Below are positions 44,506 through 54,124 of a stretch of DNA of 64,000 nt, one piece after another. The stretch spans positions 868,001 to 932,000 of the forward strand of contig NZ_JABANC010000001.1 in assembly GCF_012931685.1 (NCBI RefSeq), in the 5' to 3' direction. A program made the translations under genes and the position numbers. The first letter of the stretch is position 1, and every line of letters starts with the position of its first letter. The stretch is from Hanstruepera ponticola (GTDB taxonomy: Bacteria; Bacteroidota; Bacteroidia; Flavobacteriales; Flavobacteriaceae). The notes under the pieces are model-generated. The model was not told the origin of the DNA, did not search any database, and saw only the letters and a list, made by a program, of their open reading frames with translations.

Positions 44506-45065
44506 AACTTATAAGTTTTGTCAGGTGTTGCACAGTAGTCCAAGCGAATGTCACTTTCAAAAACATCTTTAATATCTTCTTCAGCTTCAAAAAAAGACAA
44601 TCCAATTTTTAAGGCTTCAGGTTTGCACGTAGCTAAAAATTTATCATAAAACCCTTTGCCATAACCTACTCGGTGACCTTGCTTATCAAATGCTAAAAGC
44701 GGTACAAATACAACGTCTATTTTTTCAGCAGGAACTTCAATGCCATCTAATGGTTCTGGAATATTGTATTTGTTTTTTTTTATGGTTGTATTATCTGTTA
44801 GTAAATAATGAGTCATTGAAAAGTCACCGAAATCAGATTTTGAAATGGCAATATTCTTATCTTTTCCAGATAGAATATTTAATAAGTAATCACTATTAAC
44901 TTCATTTTGTTCAGTAATAGATAAAAAAACATGGTAAAATGAAGCGTCCCAAATATTCAATTGAAGCAGTCTATTAGCTATTTTTAAGCTCAAATCATCC
45001 ACGGTCGCTTGACTTAAAGCCTTACGCTTGGATTTGTAGATGTTCCGAAGTTCAGATTTAGTCAT
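44502..45065 (-). CDS. 5-formyltetrahydrofolate cyclo-ligase
   Basis: Converts 5-formyl-THF to 5,10-methenyl-THF with ATP. The N-terminal basic 'KSELRNIYKSKRKALS' and the signature 'PLLAFDKQGHRVGYGKGFYDKFLA' with the catalytic/ATP site are clear; 'LDYCATPDKTY' ends the protein. 187 residues, normal (Fau/YgfA family). Its ATG overlaps the stop of the AstE/AspA-like gene (ATGA), so it is the last gene of the RimB-RimK operon. Confidence 0.95.
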   Translation of the reverse strand: MTKSELRNIYKSKRKALSQATVDDLSLKIANRLLQLNIWDASFYHVFLSITEQNEVNSDYLLNILSGKDKNIAISKSDFGDFSMTHYLLTDNTTIKKNKYNIPEPLDGIEVPAEKIDVVFVPLLAFDKQGHRVGYGKGFYDKFLATCKPEALKIGLSFFEAEEDIKDVFESDIRLDYCATPDKTYKF

Positions 45066-46024
45066 TTTAATTTAGTAGTAATATGGAAAAGCGCATCACC
45101 TTGATATACTATAGGTGATTCGTTTACATTTATGACATAACCAGAATGAGCTGCTTTTACAAAATGATTAAATTTACCATAAGGGTCTGTTATATTCCCA
45201 ATGATATCATCTTTTTCAACTTGAGAATTGATGGCTATTGAGGCCTTGAACATCCCAGAATAATTAGCGCGATGCCATTTGCTTTGTGAAATAAAAACAC
45301 AATCTTTTTTAGGTTTTGTTACTTTGAATTTTGAGCCTAACATCCCAAAGTCATGCAAAATACGTTTGGCACCATTTACACCTGTATTGGTTACGTTTGC
45401 ATCAATGTAATAAGATTTTCCACCTTCAAAAAGTAACATCGGAATCCCTAGTTTATAGCAGGTATTCCTGAAGGATTTTTTAAGGTTTTTCGAGTATAAA
45501 ACAAAAGGTGCGCCAAAGGTTTTTGCCCAGGCATCCAGTTTAGGATTGTTTTTAGCAATCCGTATTTGAGGTGCATTAAAACGTCCAGATCCACCAGTGT
45601 GAAAGTCCATAACGAAATCTACTTGCGTGACCACTTCATTTACCAGTTTATAAGCTACTCGACTTGCCAGCGAACCTCTTTTAATTCCCGGAAAGACCCT
45701 ATTTAAATCACGACCATCTGGAAACTCACGTTTCATATTTATAAAACCAAAAATATTGATGACTGGAATACAAATAATAGTACCACATTTTGGCTTATTG
45801 ATACCTTTAGCAATCAATTGCCTCACGATTTCTACACCATTAACTTCATCACCATGAATACCGGCAGTAAATAAAATAGTTGGACCAGGTTTTTTGGAAC
45901 GTTCCACAATGATAGGGACATCTATAGCTGAAGCCGTATGTAGTTTGGCAACATCAAAATTGAGCTCATAACTTTTGCCAGGTAGAATGGGCGTTCCTAA
46001 AATAGTAATTGGTTTTACTGGCAT
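45062..46024 (-). CDS. AstE/AspA-like zinc hydrolase in the RimK operon
   Basis: A member of the succinylglutamate desuccinylase/aspartoacylase family (M14-like zinc metalloenzymes that cut N-acyl-amino acids). The metal-binding motif 'GIHGDEVNGVEI' (His and Glu) and the third ligand His in 'DFHTGG' are present; 'DLNRVFPG' supplies the conserved Asn-Arg. 320 residues. It is translated 6 bases after rimK and 4 bases overlap the cyclo-ligase. With a glutamate ligase beside it, it may remove the added glutamates; this is inference. Confidence 0.88.
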   Translation of the reverse strand: MPVKPITILGTPILPGKSYELNFDVAKLHTASAIDVPIIVERSKKPGPTILFTAGIHGDEVNGVEIVRQLIAKGINKPKCGTIICIPVINIFGFINMKREFPDGRDLNRVFPGIKRGSLASRVAYKLVNEVVTQVDFVMDFHTGGSGRFNAPQIRIAKNNPKLDAWAKTFGAPFVLYSKNLKKSFRNTCYKLGIPMLLFEGGKSYYIDANVTNTGVNGAKRILHDFGMLGSKFKVTKPKKDCVFISQSKWHRANYSGMFKASIAINSQVEKDDIIGNITDPYGKFNHFVKAAHSGYVINVNESPIVYQGDALFHITTKLK

Positions 46025-46030
46025 AATATT

Positions 46031-46903
46031 TTACCTATTTCGTTCTATAAAAGTAATAATGGCTCTCGCAATATTTTTGTGTGTAGCGCCTTCAATACCT
46101 TCTAATCCGGGTGTTGAATTTACTTCAAGTAATAAAGGACCTCTTGCAGATTGTAACATATCAACTCCACATACAGGAAGTTTTAGCGCTTTTGAAGCGT
46201 TCATTGCCAAACGCAGCTCATCTTCATTCAATTTTATAATATTAGCTGAACCACCACGATGTAAATTTGAACGAAATTCACCTTCTTTACCTTGTCGTTT
46301 CATGGCGCCAACTACTTGACCATCTACTATTAGTGCGCGAATATCGGCACCTTTGGCTTCTTTTATAAATTCTTGTACAATTACGCGAGCTTCTAATCCA
46401 TTAAAAGCTTCCAAAACCGATTCGGCAGCATTTTTGGTTTCAGCTAAAACAACGCCAAGACCTTGAGTACCTTCTAATAGTTTAATAATTACTGGAACAC
46501 CACCAACATGCTCAATAACTTCTTCAACATCACGAGAATAATTGGTAAAAACCGTTTTTGGCATTCCAATTCCCGCTTTACTTAAACGTTGTAAGCTTCG
46601 TAACTTGTCACGAGAGCGTTGAATGGCATCAGAAGTTACAATAGTAAAGACATTCATCATTTCAAATTGTCTAACTACAGCACAACCGTAAAAAGTGACT
46701 GAAGAACCAATTCTAGGAATAATGGCATCAACATAATCTAAATAACGATCTTTATAATAAATAGTTGGCTTTTCCTTTTCAATGATAATATCACATTTTA
46801 AAGGATCAATCACTTCCATTTTATGGTTGCGTTTTTCACCTTCTTCAACTAGACGTTGGGTTGAGTACAAATTTGGATTTCTGGAAAGAATAACAATGTT
46901 CAT
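46031..46903 (-). CDS. rimK: Ribosomal protein S6 modification ATP-grasp ligase RimK
   Basis: An ATP-grasp enzyme that adds glutamate residues to the C-terminus of ribosomal protein S6. It shows an N-terminal '[25 protein letters not shown]', '[23 protein letters not shown]', the ATP-grasp lysine region '[20 protein letters not shown]' and the metal-binding end '[26 protein letters not shown]' (Asp, Glu, Asn). 290 residues, as in E. coli RimK. The upstream rimB-like gene overlaps it by 4 bases. Confidence 0.95.
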   Translation of the reverse strand: MNIVILSRNPNLYSTQRLVEEGEKRNHKMEVIDPLKCDIIIEKEKPTIYYKDRYLDYVDAIIPRIGSSVTFYGCAVVRQFEMMNVFTIVTSDAIQRSRDKLRSLQRLSKAGIGMPKTVFTNYSRDVEEVIEHVGGVPVIIKLLEGTQGLGVVLAETKNAAESVLEAFNGLEARVIVQEFIKEAKGADIRALIVDGQVVGAMKRQGKEGEFRSNLHRGGSANIIKLNEDELRLAMNASKALKLPVCGVDMLQSARGPLLLEVNSTPGLEGIEGATHKNIARAIITFIERNR

Positions 46904-47325
46904 GCTTGCTTTTTGTTAAATGAAATATTTTGCTCGTCAACATCAACCAGAAATTTTTTGTTTAAAAACTGTCTGCCAATAAGAACAGGAAACTTCATAT
47001 CATCCCGAGTGCTTAAAGTTAAGTTAATCTTATACGTTTTTCCAAAGAATATGACTTCAGATTTTATTTTAAACCTATTTTCTTTGTAACCATTACTACT
47101 TTTTACATCTGTTCTCGAATACTGTTTAAAAACAACTTCCTTACCACTAAAGTTTGGATGTCCCTTACTATAAAAGGTACATTTTAGGCCAGCTTCCTCT
47201 TCAATTATCTGCGAACAATGAATGGCCGATGTATAAGCACCAGTGTCTATTTTAGCATCAATATTAAATAAATCCAATTTTGGAAAGTCGATTTTATCAA
47301 CGCGTCCAACAATTTGTTTTGTCAT
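46900..47325 (-). CDS. RimB-like retropepsin-type protease
   Basis: A 141-residue protein of the family first called 'ATP-dependent zinc protease' (PF05618), now regarded as retropepsin-like aspartic proteases. The catalytic DTGA motif lies at residues 27-30 ([15 protein letters not shown]). '[19 protein letters not shown]' is the conserved C-terminal hydrophobic core (family GRxFL). The ATG at 47325 gives the family N-terminus ([14 protein letters not shown]). In pseudomonads RimB acts together with RimK to control S6 modification; the overlap with rimK here supports the same. Confidence 0.9.
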   Translation of the reverse strand: MTKQIVGRVDKIDFPKLDLFNIDAKIDTGAYTSAIHCSQIIEEEAGLKCTFYSKGHPNFSGKEVVFKQYSRTDVKSSNGYKENRFKIKSEVIFFGKTYKINLTLSTRDDMKFPVLIGRQFLNKKFLVDVDEQNISFNKKQA

Positions 47326-47433
47326 TAAAAAAATTTTAAAAAAGTGGCGCAAGGTAGGAAATTGAAACTAGTAAAAGCATACTTTTATTATAAAAGTTTA
47401 CCTGTAATTAATCTGCTACAAAATAGAAATAAT

Positions 47434-47441
47434 TACCTTTG
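47434..47441 (+). promoter_or_regulatory. -7 element of uvrC, almost touching its ATG
   Basis: TACCTTTG, an exact match, with only five bases to the ATG at 47447. It implies a leaderless or nearly leaderless uvrC transcript. Confidence 0.5.
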
Positions 47442-47446
47442 AGGTA

Positions 47447-49240
47447 ATGCCAAAAAGAGAGTTAGACATACAATTAAAAACCCTACCAAACGAGCCTGGT
47501 GTTTACCAGTATTTCGATAAGGAAGGTGCTATTTTATACGTTGGAAAGGCTAAAAATTTAAAAAAGCGTGTAAGCTCCTATTTCACCAAACAGCATGACA
47601 ATGGTAAGACACGAGTTTTGGTAAAAAAGATTGCAGATATAAAGCACATAGTGGTTAACACTGAAACCGATGCGCTTTTACTAGAAAATAATCTTATCAA
47701 GAAACACAGGCCACGCTATAATGTGTTGTTGAAAGATGATAAGTCATATCCTTGGATTTGTATAAAAAAAGAGCGATTCCCTCGTGTGTTTTCAACGAGA
47801 CGTATAATAAAGGATGGATCAGAATATTTTGGTCCTTATACCAGTATGAAAACGGTTTCAACTTTATTGGATTTAATTAGAGGCCTGTTTTTGTTGCGAA
47901 CCTGCAATTACGACTTATCACAGGATAAAATTGATGCCGGAAAATATAAGGTTTGTCTGGAATATCATCTGGGAAATTGTAAAGGCCCTTGCGAAGGTTT
48001 TGAAACCGAAGCAGAATATCATGGAAATATTGAATCAATTAGAGAGATTTTAAAAGGAAATTTTAAAACATCTCTTAATCAGTTTAAAGCACAAATGCAT
48101 GTTTATGCCGAAGCTATGCGCTTTGAAGATGCCCAAAAAATAAAGGAAAAAATAGATGTTTTAGAAAACTATCAAGCCAAGTCAACAATCGTAAATCCAA
48201 AGATTAGTAATGTCGATGTATTTTCGGTTGTGAGTGATGAAAGCTATGCTTATATTAATTTTTTGCAACTATCATATGGCTCCATTATTCGCTCACATAC
48301 ATTAGAAATTAAAAAAAAACTGGATGAAACCGATAAGGAGCTTTTGGAGTTGGCTATAACTGAAATCAGACAGCGTTTTCATTCTAATTCTAAAGAAATT
48401 TATGTGCCGTTTAAAGTGGATTTAGGTGAAGATTTAAAAGTCACTATTCCAAAATTAGGCGATAAAAAACGTATTTTAGAGCTGTCGGTTCGCAATGCCA
48501 AATATTACCGTTTGGAGCAGTTAAAACAAGTTAAAATTGTAGACCCAGACCGTCATACCAATAGAATTATGGCGCAAATGAAGTCTGATTTACGATTATC
48601 TGAAGAGCCACGACATATTGAGTGTTTTGACAATTCCAACATACAAGGAACTAATCCTGTTGCAGCTTGTGTGGTGTTTAAAAACGGGAAGCCTTCTAAA
48701 AAAGATTACAGACATTTTAATATTAAAACAGTCGAAGGCCCAGATGATTTCGCATCTATGGAAGAAGTGGTTTATAGACGTTATAAAAGATTACTTGATG
48801 AAGAGCAACCGTTGCCACAACTAATAATAATTGATGGAGGCAAAGGGCAATTATCTTCTGCGTTAAAAAGTTTAGATGCACTTGAATTACGTGGTAAAAT
48901 TGCGATAATCGGAATTGCAAAGCGTTTAGAAGAATTATTTTATCCAGACGACCCAATTCCTTTATATTTAGATAAGAAAAGTGAAACGCTTAAGATTATT
49001 CAGCAATTACGAAATGAAGCACACCGATTTGGAATTGAACACCACAGAAATAAACGTAGTAAAAGCGCGTTAAACACAGAATTGGAAACCATTCCAGGTA
49101 TAGGAGAGAAAACAGTTGTTGAATTATTAAAACAATTTAAATCTGTAAAACGTATTTCAAAAGCTACCTTAAAAGAATTAGAGACCGTTGTTGGATTGTC
49201 AAGAGCACAAAAAATACATAGTTATTACAACAAAAAATGA
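47447..49240 (+). CDS. uvrC: Excinuclease ABC subunit C
   Basis: The nuclease subunit of nucleotide excision repair, making both incisions. N-terminal GIY-YIG domain ('PGVYQYFDKEGAILYVGKAKNLKKRVSSYFT'), Cys-rich 'CLEYHLGNCKGPCEG', a UVR helix-pair region 'EAMRFEDAQKIKEKIDVLENY', the RNase H-like 3'/5' nuclease 'ECFDNSNIQGTNPVAACVVFKNGKPSKKDYRHF' and the C-terminal helix-hairpin-helix 'LETIPGIGEKTVVELLKQFKSVKRI'. 597 residues, normal. The following patatin gene overlaps by 4 bases. Confidence 0.98.
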   Translation: MPKRELDIQLKTLPNEPGVYQYFDKEGAILYVGKAKNLKKRVSSYFTKQHDNGKTRVLVKKIADIKHIVVNTETDALLLENNLIKKHRPRYNVLLKDDKSYPWICIKKERFPRVFSTRRIIKDGSEYFGPYTSMKTVSTLLDLIRGLFLLRTCNYDLSQDKIDAGKYKVCLEYHLGNCKGPCEGFETEAEYHGNIESIREILKGNFKTSLNQFKAQMHVYAEAMRFEDAQKIKEKIDVLENYQAKSTIVNPKISNVDVFSVVSDESYAYINFLQLSYGSIIRSHTLEIKKKLDETDKELLELAITEIRQRFHSNSKEIYVPFKVDLGEDLKVTIPKLGDKKRILELSVRNAKYYRLEQLKQVKIVDPDRHTNRIMAQMKSDLRLSEEPRHIECFDNSNIQGTNPVAACVVFKNGKPSKKDYRHFNIKTVEGPDDFASMEEVVYRRYKRLLDEEQPLPQLIIIDGGKGQLSSALKSLDALELRGKIAIIGIAKRLEELFYPDDPIPLYLDKKSETLKIIQQLRNEAHRFGIEHHRNKRSKSALNTELETIPGIGEKTVVELLKQFKSVKRISKATLKELETVVGLSRAQKIHSYYNKK

Positions 49241-51465
49241 AGCAACTACTATTACTTATATTATTCTTTTTTACTCTTGTCGGTTTTTCACAGGAAACAA
49301 ACCAACAAGAAGTAAAAGTTGGTTTGGTCTTAAGTGGTGGTGGTGCTAAAGGGTTGGCACATATTGGTGTTCTTAAGGTTATTGATAGTTTGGAAATTAA
49401 AGTAGATTATATTGCTGGTACCAGTATGGGAGCAATAGTAGGCTCACTATATGCATCTGGTTATTCAGGAAAAGATATTGATTCAATTTTTGAGGATGTA
49501 GATTTTGACAAGATTATTAATGACAATCTACCACGAGCAGCCAAAACATTTTATGAGCGAGATAATTCTGAAAAATATGCTGTTACCCTTCCCTTTGATA
49601 AGTTTAAGCTAAAATTGCCTTCAGCACTATCGCGTGGTCAAAACACTTTGAGCCTATTGTCGAAATTAACATTGCATGTTTGTGATATTGAAGATTTCAG
49701 TAAACTACCTATTCCGTTTTTTTGTATCGCAACTAATGTTGAAACTGGAAAGGCCGTTATTCTGGATAAAGGAAGTTTGCCCCAAGCTATAACGGCAAGT
49801 GGAGCTTTTCCATCGCTTTTTCAACCTGTAATTATTGACGACCAAATTTTAATTGATGGTGGTGTGGTAAATAACTATCCAATTGACGAGTTGAAAGCGA
49901 AAGGGATGAATGTTATCATTGGAGTAGATGTTCAGGATGATTTAGCAACGCGAGATGAACTTAAATCGGCACCAGATATTCTACTTCAAATCAATAACTA
50001 CAGAACCATCAATGATATGAAGGAAAAAGCCAAGAAAACAGATGTTTATATTAAACCAGATATCACCGAGTACACAGTTATTTCCTTTAATGATGGTGAT
50101 AAAATAATTAAAAATGGTGAGTTGGCTGCCATAAAGAAAAGAGATGCTTTGGGTAAAATAGCATCCATGCAAACTCAAAAAATGGAATCTTTTGAGACTA
50201 TAAAGCCAATAGACAGTGTAAAAATCAATTCTATAATAATAGATGGAAATGAAAAGTACACCAGAGCCTACGTTTTGGGAAAGTTAAAGTTTAAGCAAGA
50301 AGAAACTATAGAATATTCAAGACTTGTTGAAGGGGTAAATAATTTATCGGCAACAAATAATTTTGAGAGTGTTATTCATCAATTAAAAACCTCTTCAGAT
50401 AAAAGTGGCTATGATTTGTATTTTACCCTTAAAGAAAGTTCTCAAAGAACTTTTTTAAAACTAGGAATTCATTATGATGATTTATACAAAAGTGCAGCAT
50501 TAATAAACCTTACCAGAAAACAATTATTGTTCAATAACGATGTGGTTTCATTTGATTTTATTTTGGGAGATAACATTCGTTATAATTTTGAATATTATAT
50601 TGACAAGGGATTTTATTGGAGTATTGGTTTACTATCAAGATTTAATCAATTTGAAAAAAACATACCAGTTTCTGCATTGTTAACTGATGAAGATTTAGCT
50701 GATATTGATGTTAATAAACTAGATGTTGAATTAAATGATTTTACCAATCAATTCTATTTACAAACCTTGTTTAGAAAAGACTTTGCTTTAACCCTTGGAG
50801 CCGAACATAAGCGTCTTAAAATCTTATCTGAAACCATTACCCCTAATGCCAATGATGATGAGACGATATTTGAAAATAGTGATTATTTGAGCTTATTTGG
50901 TAAACTGAAATTTGACACTTATGACAACAAGTACTTTCCCAATGAAGGTATGTTGTTTGATGGTGACTTTCATCTATATCTATATTCATCAGATTTTAAT
51001 AATAACTTTAGCGAATACTCAATAGCCAAAGCAACTATTGGATATACACATAGTTTTGGAAATTTTTCGACTAATTTAACAACTCAAGGCGGTTTTACTA
51101 TTGGCGAAGACACGTCACCATATTTAAATTTTGTATTAGGAGGCTATGGAAATAACCTGATAAATAATTTCAAATCATTTTACGGATATGATTATTTGTC
51201 TATTCCAGGAAATAGTTTTGTAAAAGGTGTTATTACTTTTGATTATGAATTGTTTAAAAAACACCATATTAATTTTGCGGCCAATTATGCCAATGTAGCC
51301 GATAATATTTTTGATACCGGAGAATGGATAACCTCTCCCAATTATTCGGGCTACGCTTTAGGGTATTCTTTAGAAACATTTTTAGGTCCAATAGAGGCAA
51401 AATACTCATGGTCACCTGAAGTAAAAACCGGAATATGGTATTTTAATTTAGGGTTTTGGTTTTAG
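49237..51465 (+). CDS. Patatin-like phospholipase fused to an outer-membrane barrel (type Vd/PlpD-like)
   Basis: A 742-residue exported protein with signal peptide MKQLLLLILFFFTLVGFSQ. The patatin domain (about residues 25-310) has the oxyanion hole 'LSGGGAKGLAHIGVL', the catalytic Ser63 in GTSMGAIVGS and Asp207 in 'LIDGGVVNNYP'. A POTRA-like segment ('VKINSIIIDGNEKYTRAYVLGKLKF', about 330-400) joins it to a C-terminal beta-barrel of about 16 strands ending 'KTGIWYFNLGFWF' with a terminal aromatic residue. This is the layout of PlpD/type Vd autotransporters; the passenger may act at the cell surface as a phospholipase A1. Confidence 0.93.
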   Translation: MKQLLLLILFFFTLVGFSQETNQQEVKVGLVLSGGGAKGLAHIGVLKVIDSLEIKVDYIAGTSMGAIVGSLYASGYSGKDIDSIFEDVDFDKIINDNLPRAAKTFYERDNSEKYAVTLPFDKFKLKLPSALSRGQNTLSLLSKLTLHVCDIEDFSKLPIPFFCIATNVETGKAVILDKGSLPQAITASGAFPSLFQPVIIDDQILIDGGVVNNYPIDELKAKGMNVIIGVDVQDDLATRDELKSAPDILLQINNYRTINDMKEKAKKTDVYIKPDITEYTVISFNDGDKIIKNGELAAIKKRDALGKIASMQTQKMESFETIKPIDSVKINSIIIDGNEKYTRAYVLGKLKFKQEETIEYSRLVEGVNNLSATNNFESVIHQLKTSSDKSGYDLYFTLKESSQRTFLKLGIHYDDLYKSAALINLTRKQLLFNNDVVSFDFILGDNIRYNFEYYIDKGFYWSIGLLSRFNQFEKNIPVSALLTDEDLADIDVNKLDVELNDFTNQFYLQTLFRKDFALTLGAEHKRLKILSETITPNANDDETIFENSDYLSLFGKLKFDTYDNKYFPNEGMLFDGDFHLYLYSSDFNNNFSEYSIAKATIGYTHSFGNFSTNLTTQGGFTIGEDTSPYLNFVLGGYGNNLINNFKSFYGYDYLSIPGNSFVKGVITFDYELFKKHHINFAANYANVADNIFDTGEWITSPNYSGYALGYSLETFLGPIEAKYSWSPEVKTGIWYFNLGFWF

Positions 51466-51647
51466 TAGGTTTCGTTTAAAAATCTTAATGCTAACTCATA
51501 ATTTTTCACGATATTTGTACATATATGAAACTTTTTTGGCAAGATTTATTAACTGTTTTAAAATTTCTAATAAAAAGAAATCCTGAATGATAACCCATCA
51601 TTTCTTTGATTTAGAAAAAACCCTTATTTTAATTAAAACTACACATT

Positions 51648-52805
51648 ATGCCATTTTATCATAAATTAGGAAAAATACCTCCTAAAAGACATATTCAATT
51701 TAGAAAAAAAGATGGGAGTTTGTATTACGAACAACTCTTTGGGACTATAGGTTTTGACGGTATGTCAACCAATAGCTATCATGAGCAGAGACCAACACAG
51801 GTTAAAGAAATTAAAAAGCAGTATAGCATTGCTCCAAAAGTTGCAAAAATTAACAATATTCAATCATACCGTTTTCATGGATTCAAAGTTCCACAAGTAA
51901 ACGATTATTTAGAAAGCAGAAAGGTTGTATTAACTAATAGCGATTGTAATATTATTCTAGCTGCTCCCAAAAAATCAACAAAAGACTATTTTTATAAAAA
52001 CACAGATGCTGATGAATTAATTTTTGTACATCGTGGAACAGGCAAATTACGAACCATGCTAGGTAATCTTGATTTTAAATATGGTGATTACTTGCTAGTT
52101 CCTAGAGGGATCATCTATAAAATAGATTTTGATACGGAAGATAATAGACTTTTTATAGTTGAATCGTATTCGCCTATTTACACACCTAAACGATACCGGA
52201 ATTGGTTTGGGCAGTTACTTGAGCATTCTCCTTTCTGTGAACGCGATATTAGACAGCCTTATGAATTAGAGACCAATAACGAAAATGGAGATTTTTTAAT
52301 TAAAGTAAAAAAACAAAATGATATTATCGAAATGGTTTATGCCTCACATCCTTTTGATGTGGTAGGATATGACGGATTTAATTATCCATATGCCTTTTCA
52401 ATTCATGATTTTGAACCTATCACTGGAAGAATACATCAGCCACCACCAGTACACCAAACTTTTGAAACCAATGCCTTTGTGGTGTGCAGTTTTGTGCCAA
52501 GATTATATGATTACCATCCAGAGTCAATACCAGCACCTTACAATCACAGTAATATAGATAGTGATGAAGTTTTGTATTATGTTGATGGCGATTTTATGAG
52601 TCGAAATGATATTGATGCTGGTCACATTTCATTGCATCCAGCAGGTATTCCTCATGGTCCTCACCCTGGAGCTACTGAACGCAGTATAGGTAAGGTGAAA
52701 ACAGACGAATTAGCAGTAATGGTTGATACATTTAAGCCATTGAAAGTAACAGAAGAAGCTTTAAAAATAGCAGATGAAGATTATTTTAAATCTTGGTTGG
52801 AATAG
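51648..52805 (+). CDS. hmgA: Homogentisate 1,2-dioxygenase
   Basis: A non-heme Fe(II) ring-cleavage enzyme that opens homogentisate to maleylacetoacetate, in tyrosine and phenylalanine breakdown. The C-terminal iron region 'YNHSNIDSDEVLYYVDGDFMSRNDIDAGHISLHPAGIPHGPHPGATERSIG' holds the candidate His and Glu ligands. The N-terminal 'MPFYHKLGKIPPKRHIQFRK' and 'ELIFVHRGTGKLRTMLGNLDFKYGDYLLVPRGIIYKI' cupin strands are typical of the shorter bacterial form (385 residues, compared with about 430-445 for human/fungal enzymes). It is followed after 15 bases by the HPPD gene, which makes its substrate. Confidence 0.95.
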   Translation: MPFYHKLGKIPPKRHIQFRKKDGSLYYEQLFGTIGFDGMSTNSYHEQRPTQVKEIKKQYSIAPKVAKINNIQSYRFHGFKVPQVNDYLESRKVVLTNSDCNIILAAPKKSTKDYFYKNTDADELIFVHRGTGKLRTMLGNLDFKYGDYLLVPRGIIYKIDFDTEDNRLFIVESYSPIYTPKRYRNWFGQLLEHSPFCERDIRQPYELETNNENGDFLIKVKKQNDIIEMVYASHPFDVVGYDGFNYPYAFSIHDFEPITGRIHQPPPVHQTFETNAFVVCSFVPRLYDYHPESIPAPYNHSNIDSDEVLYYVDGDFMSRNDIDAGHISLHPAGIPHGPHPGATERSIGKVKTDELAVMVDTFKPLKVTEEALKIADEDYFKSWLE

Positions 52806-52820
52806 TAAAATTTAAATAAG

Positions 52821-53981
52821 ATGAGTAAAGAAATAAAATCCGTAGAGTACGGACTTGAAAAAATATTTGAAGGAGCAGAAGATTTTCTACCTTTATTGGG
52901 AACAGACTATGTGGAATTTTATGTGGGAAATGCCAAGCAAGCAGCCCATTTTTATAAAACGGCATTTGGTTTTCAGTCTTATGCATACAAAGGGTTAGAA
53001 ACAGGTTCAAGAGAAGCCGTTAGTTATGTTTTAAAACAAGACAAAATCCGTTTGGTACTAACAACGCCATTATCAAGTAAATCACCAATTAATGATCATA
53101 TTGTTAAGCATGGAGATGGTGTAAAAGTTGTCGCGCTTTGGGTAGAGGATGCTCGTAGTGCTTATGAGGAAACTACAAAACGTGGTGCTAAATCTTACAT
53201 GGAGCCAACTGTGGAAAAAGATGATCACGGTGAAGTAGTACGTGCTGGTATATATACTTATGGCGAAACAGTCCATATGTTTGTTGAGCGTAAAAACTAC
53301 AACGGGCAATTCATGCCTGGATTTGTAAAATGGGTATCTGATTATAATCCAAAACCAACAGGCTTAAAATATATTGACCATATGGTTGGCAATGTAGGTT
53401 GGGGTGAAATGAATACTTGGGTTAAATGGTATGAAGATGTTATGGGATTTGTAAACTTTTTATCATTTGATGACAAACAAATTCATACCGAATATTCAGC
53501 TTTAATGAGTAAGGTAATGAGTAATGGTAACGGTCGTATAAAGTTTCCTATCAACGAACCAGCTGAAGGCAAAAAGAAATCACAAATAGAAGAATATTTA
53601 GATTTTTATGAAGGTCCTGGTGTTCAACACATAGCTGTGGCTACTGATGATATTATTTCAACAGTCTCTGATCTGCGTTCTCGTGGTGTAGAGTTCTTAT
53701 CAACACCACCAGAAGAATATTATAAAGCTGTTCCTGGAAGATTAGATGAATTTAGCCATGAACTTCGTGAGGATATTGAAACCTTAAAAGGCCTAGGTAT
53801 AATGATTGATGCTGATGAGGAAGGTTACTTGTTACAAATTTTCACAAAACCAGTTGAAGACAGACCAACATTGTTCTTTGAGATTATTCAGCGTATGGGA
53901 GCAAAAGGCTTTGGAGCAGGTAATTTTAAGGCTTTGTTTGAGTCCATAGAGCGCGAACAAGCATTGAGAGGGACTTTATAA
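52821..53981 (+). CDS. hppD: 4-Hydroxyphenylpyruvate dioxygenase
   Basis: Converts 4-hydroxyphenylpyruvate to homogentisate using Fe(II) and O2. Two vicinal-oxygen-chelate domains; the iron ligands are visible as His in 'LKYIDHMVGNVGWGEM', His in 'PGVQHIAVATDDI' and Glu in 'PTLFFEIIQRMGAKGFGAGNFKALFESIEREQ'. 386 residues, normal. It lies in an operon with hmgA, and a terminator follows at 54007-54037. Confidence 0.97.
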   Translation: MSKEIKSVEYGLEKIFEGAEDFLPLLGTDYVEFYVGNAKQAAHFYKTAFGFQSYAYKGLETGSREAVSYVLKQDKIRLVLTTPLSSKSPINDHIVKHGDGVKVVALWVEDARSAYEETTKRGAKSYMEPTVEKDDHGEVVRAGIYTYGETVHMFVERKNYNGQFMPGFVKWVSDYNPKPTGLKYIDHMVGNVGWGEMNTWVKWYEDVMGFVNFLSFDDKQIHTEYSALMSKVMSNGNGRIKFPINEPAEGKKKSQIEEYLDFYEGPGVQHIAVATDDIISTVSDLRSRGVEFLSTPPEEYYKAVPGRLDEFSHELREDIETLKGLGIMIDADEEGYLLQIFTKPVEDRPTLFFEIIQRMGAKGFGAGNFKALFESIEREQALRGTL

Positions 53982-54006
53982 CAAATATTTAACTAAAATA
54001 AATTTA

Positions 54007-54037
54007 AAAACTCTATCAATCATGTCGATAGAGTTTT
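54007..54037 (+). terminator. Terminator of the hmgA-hppD operon
   Basis: Stem AAAACTCTATC/GATAGAGTTTT with a 9-base loop, ending in a run of T. Confidence 0.85.
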
Positions 54038-54046
54038 TTTGTTTTA

Positions 54047-54054
54047 TACTTTTG
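54047..54054 (+). promoter_or_regulatory. -7 element upstream of the DUF3108 gene
   Basis: TACTTTTG, exact consensus, just after the terminator and 70 bases before the ATG at 54125. No TTG at the usual distance. Confidence 0.4.
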
Positions 54055-54124
54055 GAATAGTAATTGTAATTAAAAGCTTAAACAATAATTTATGCTTGAA
54101 ATTATGAGTGCAAATCAAAAACAT

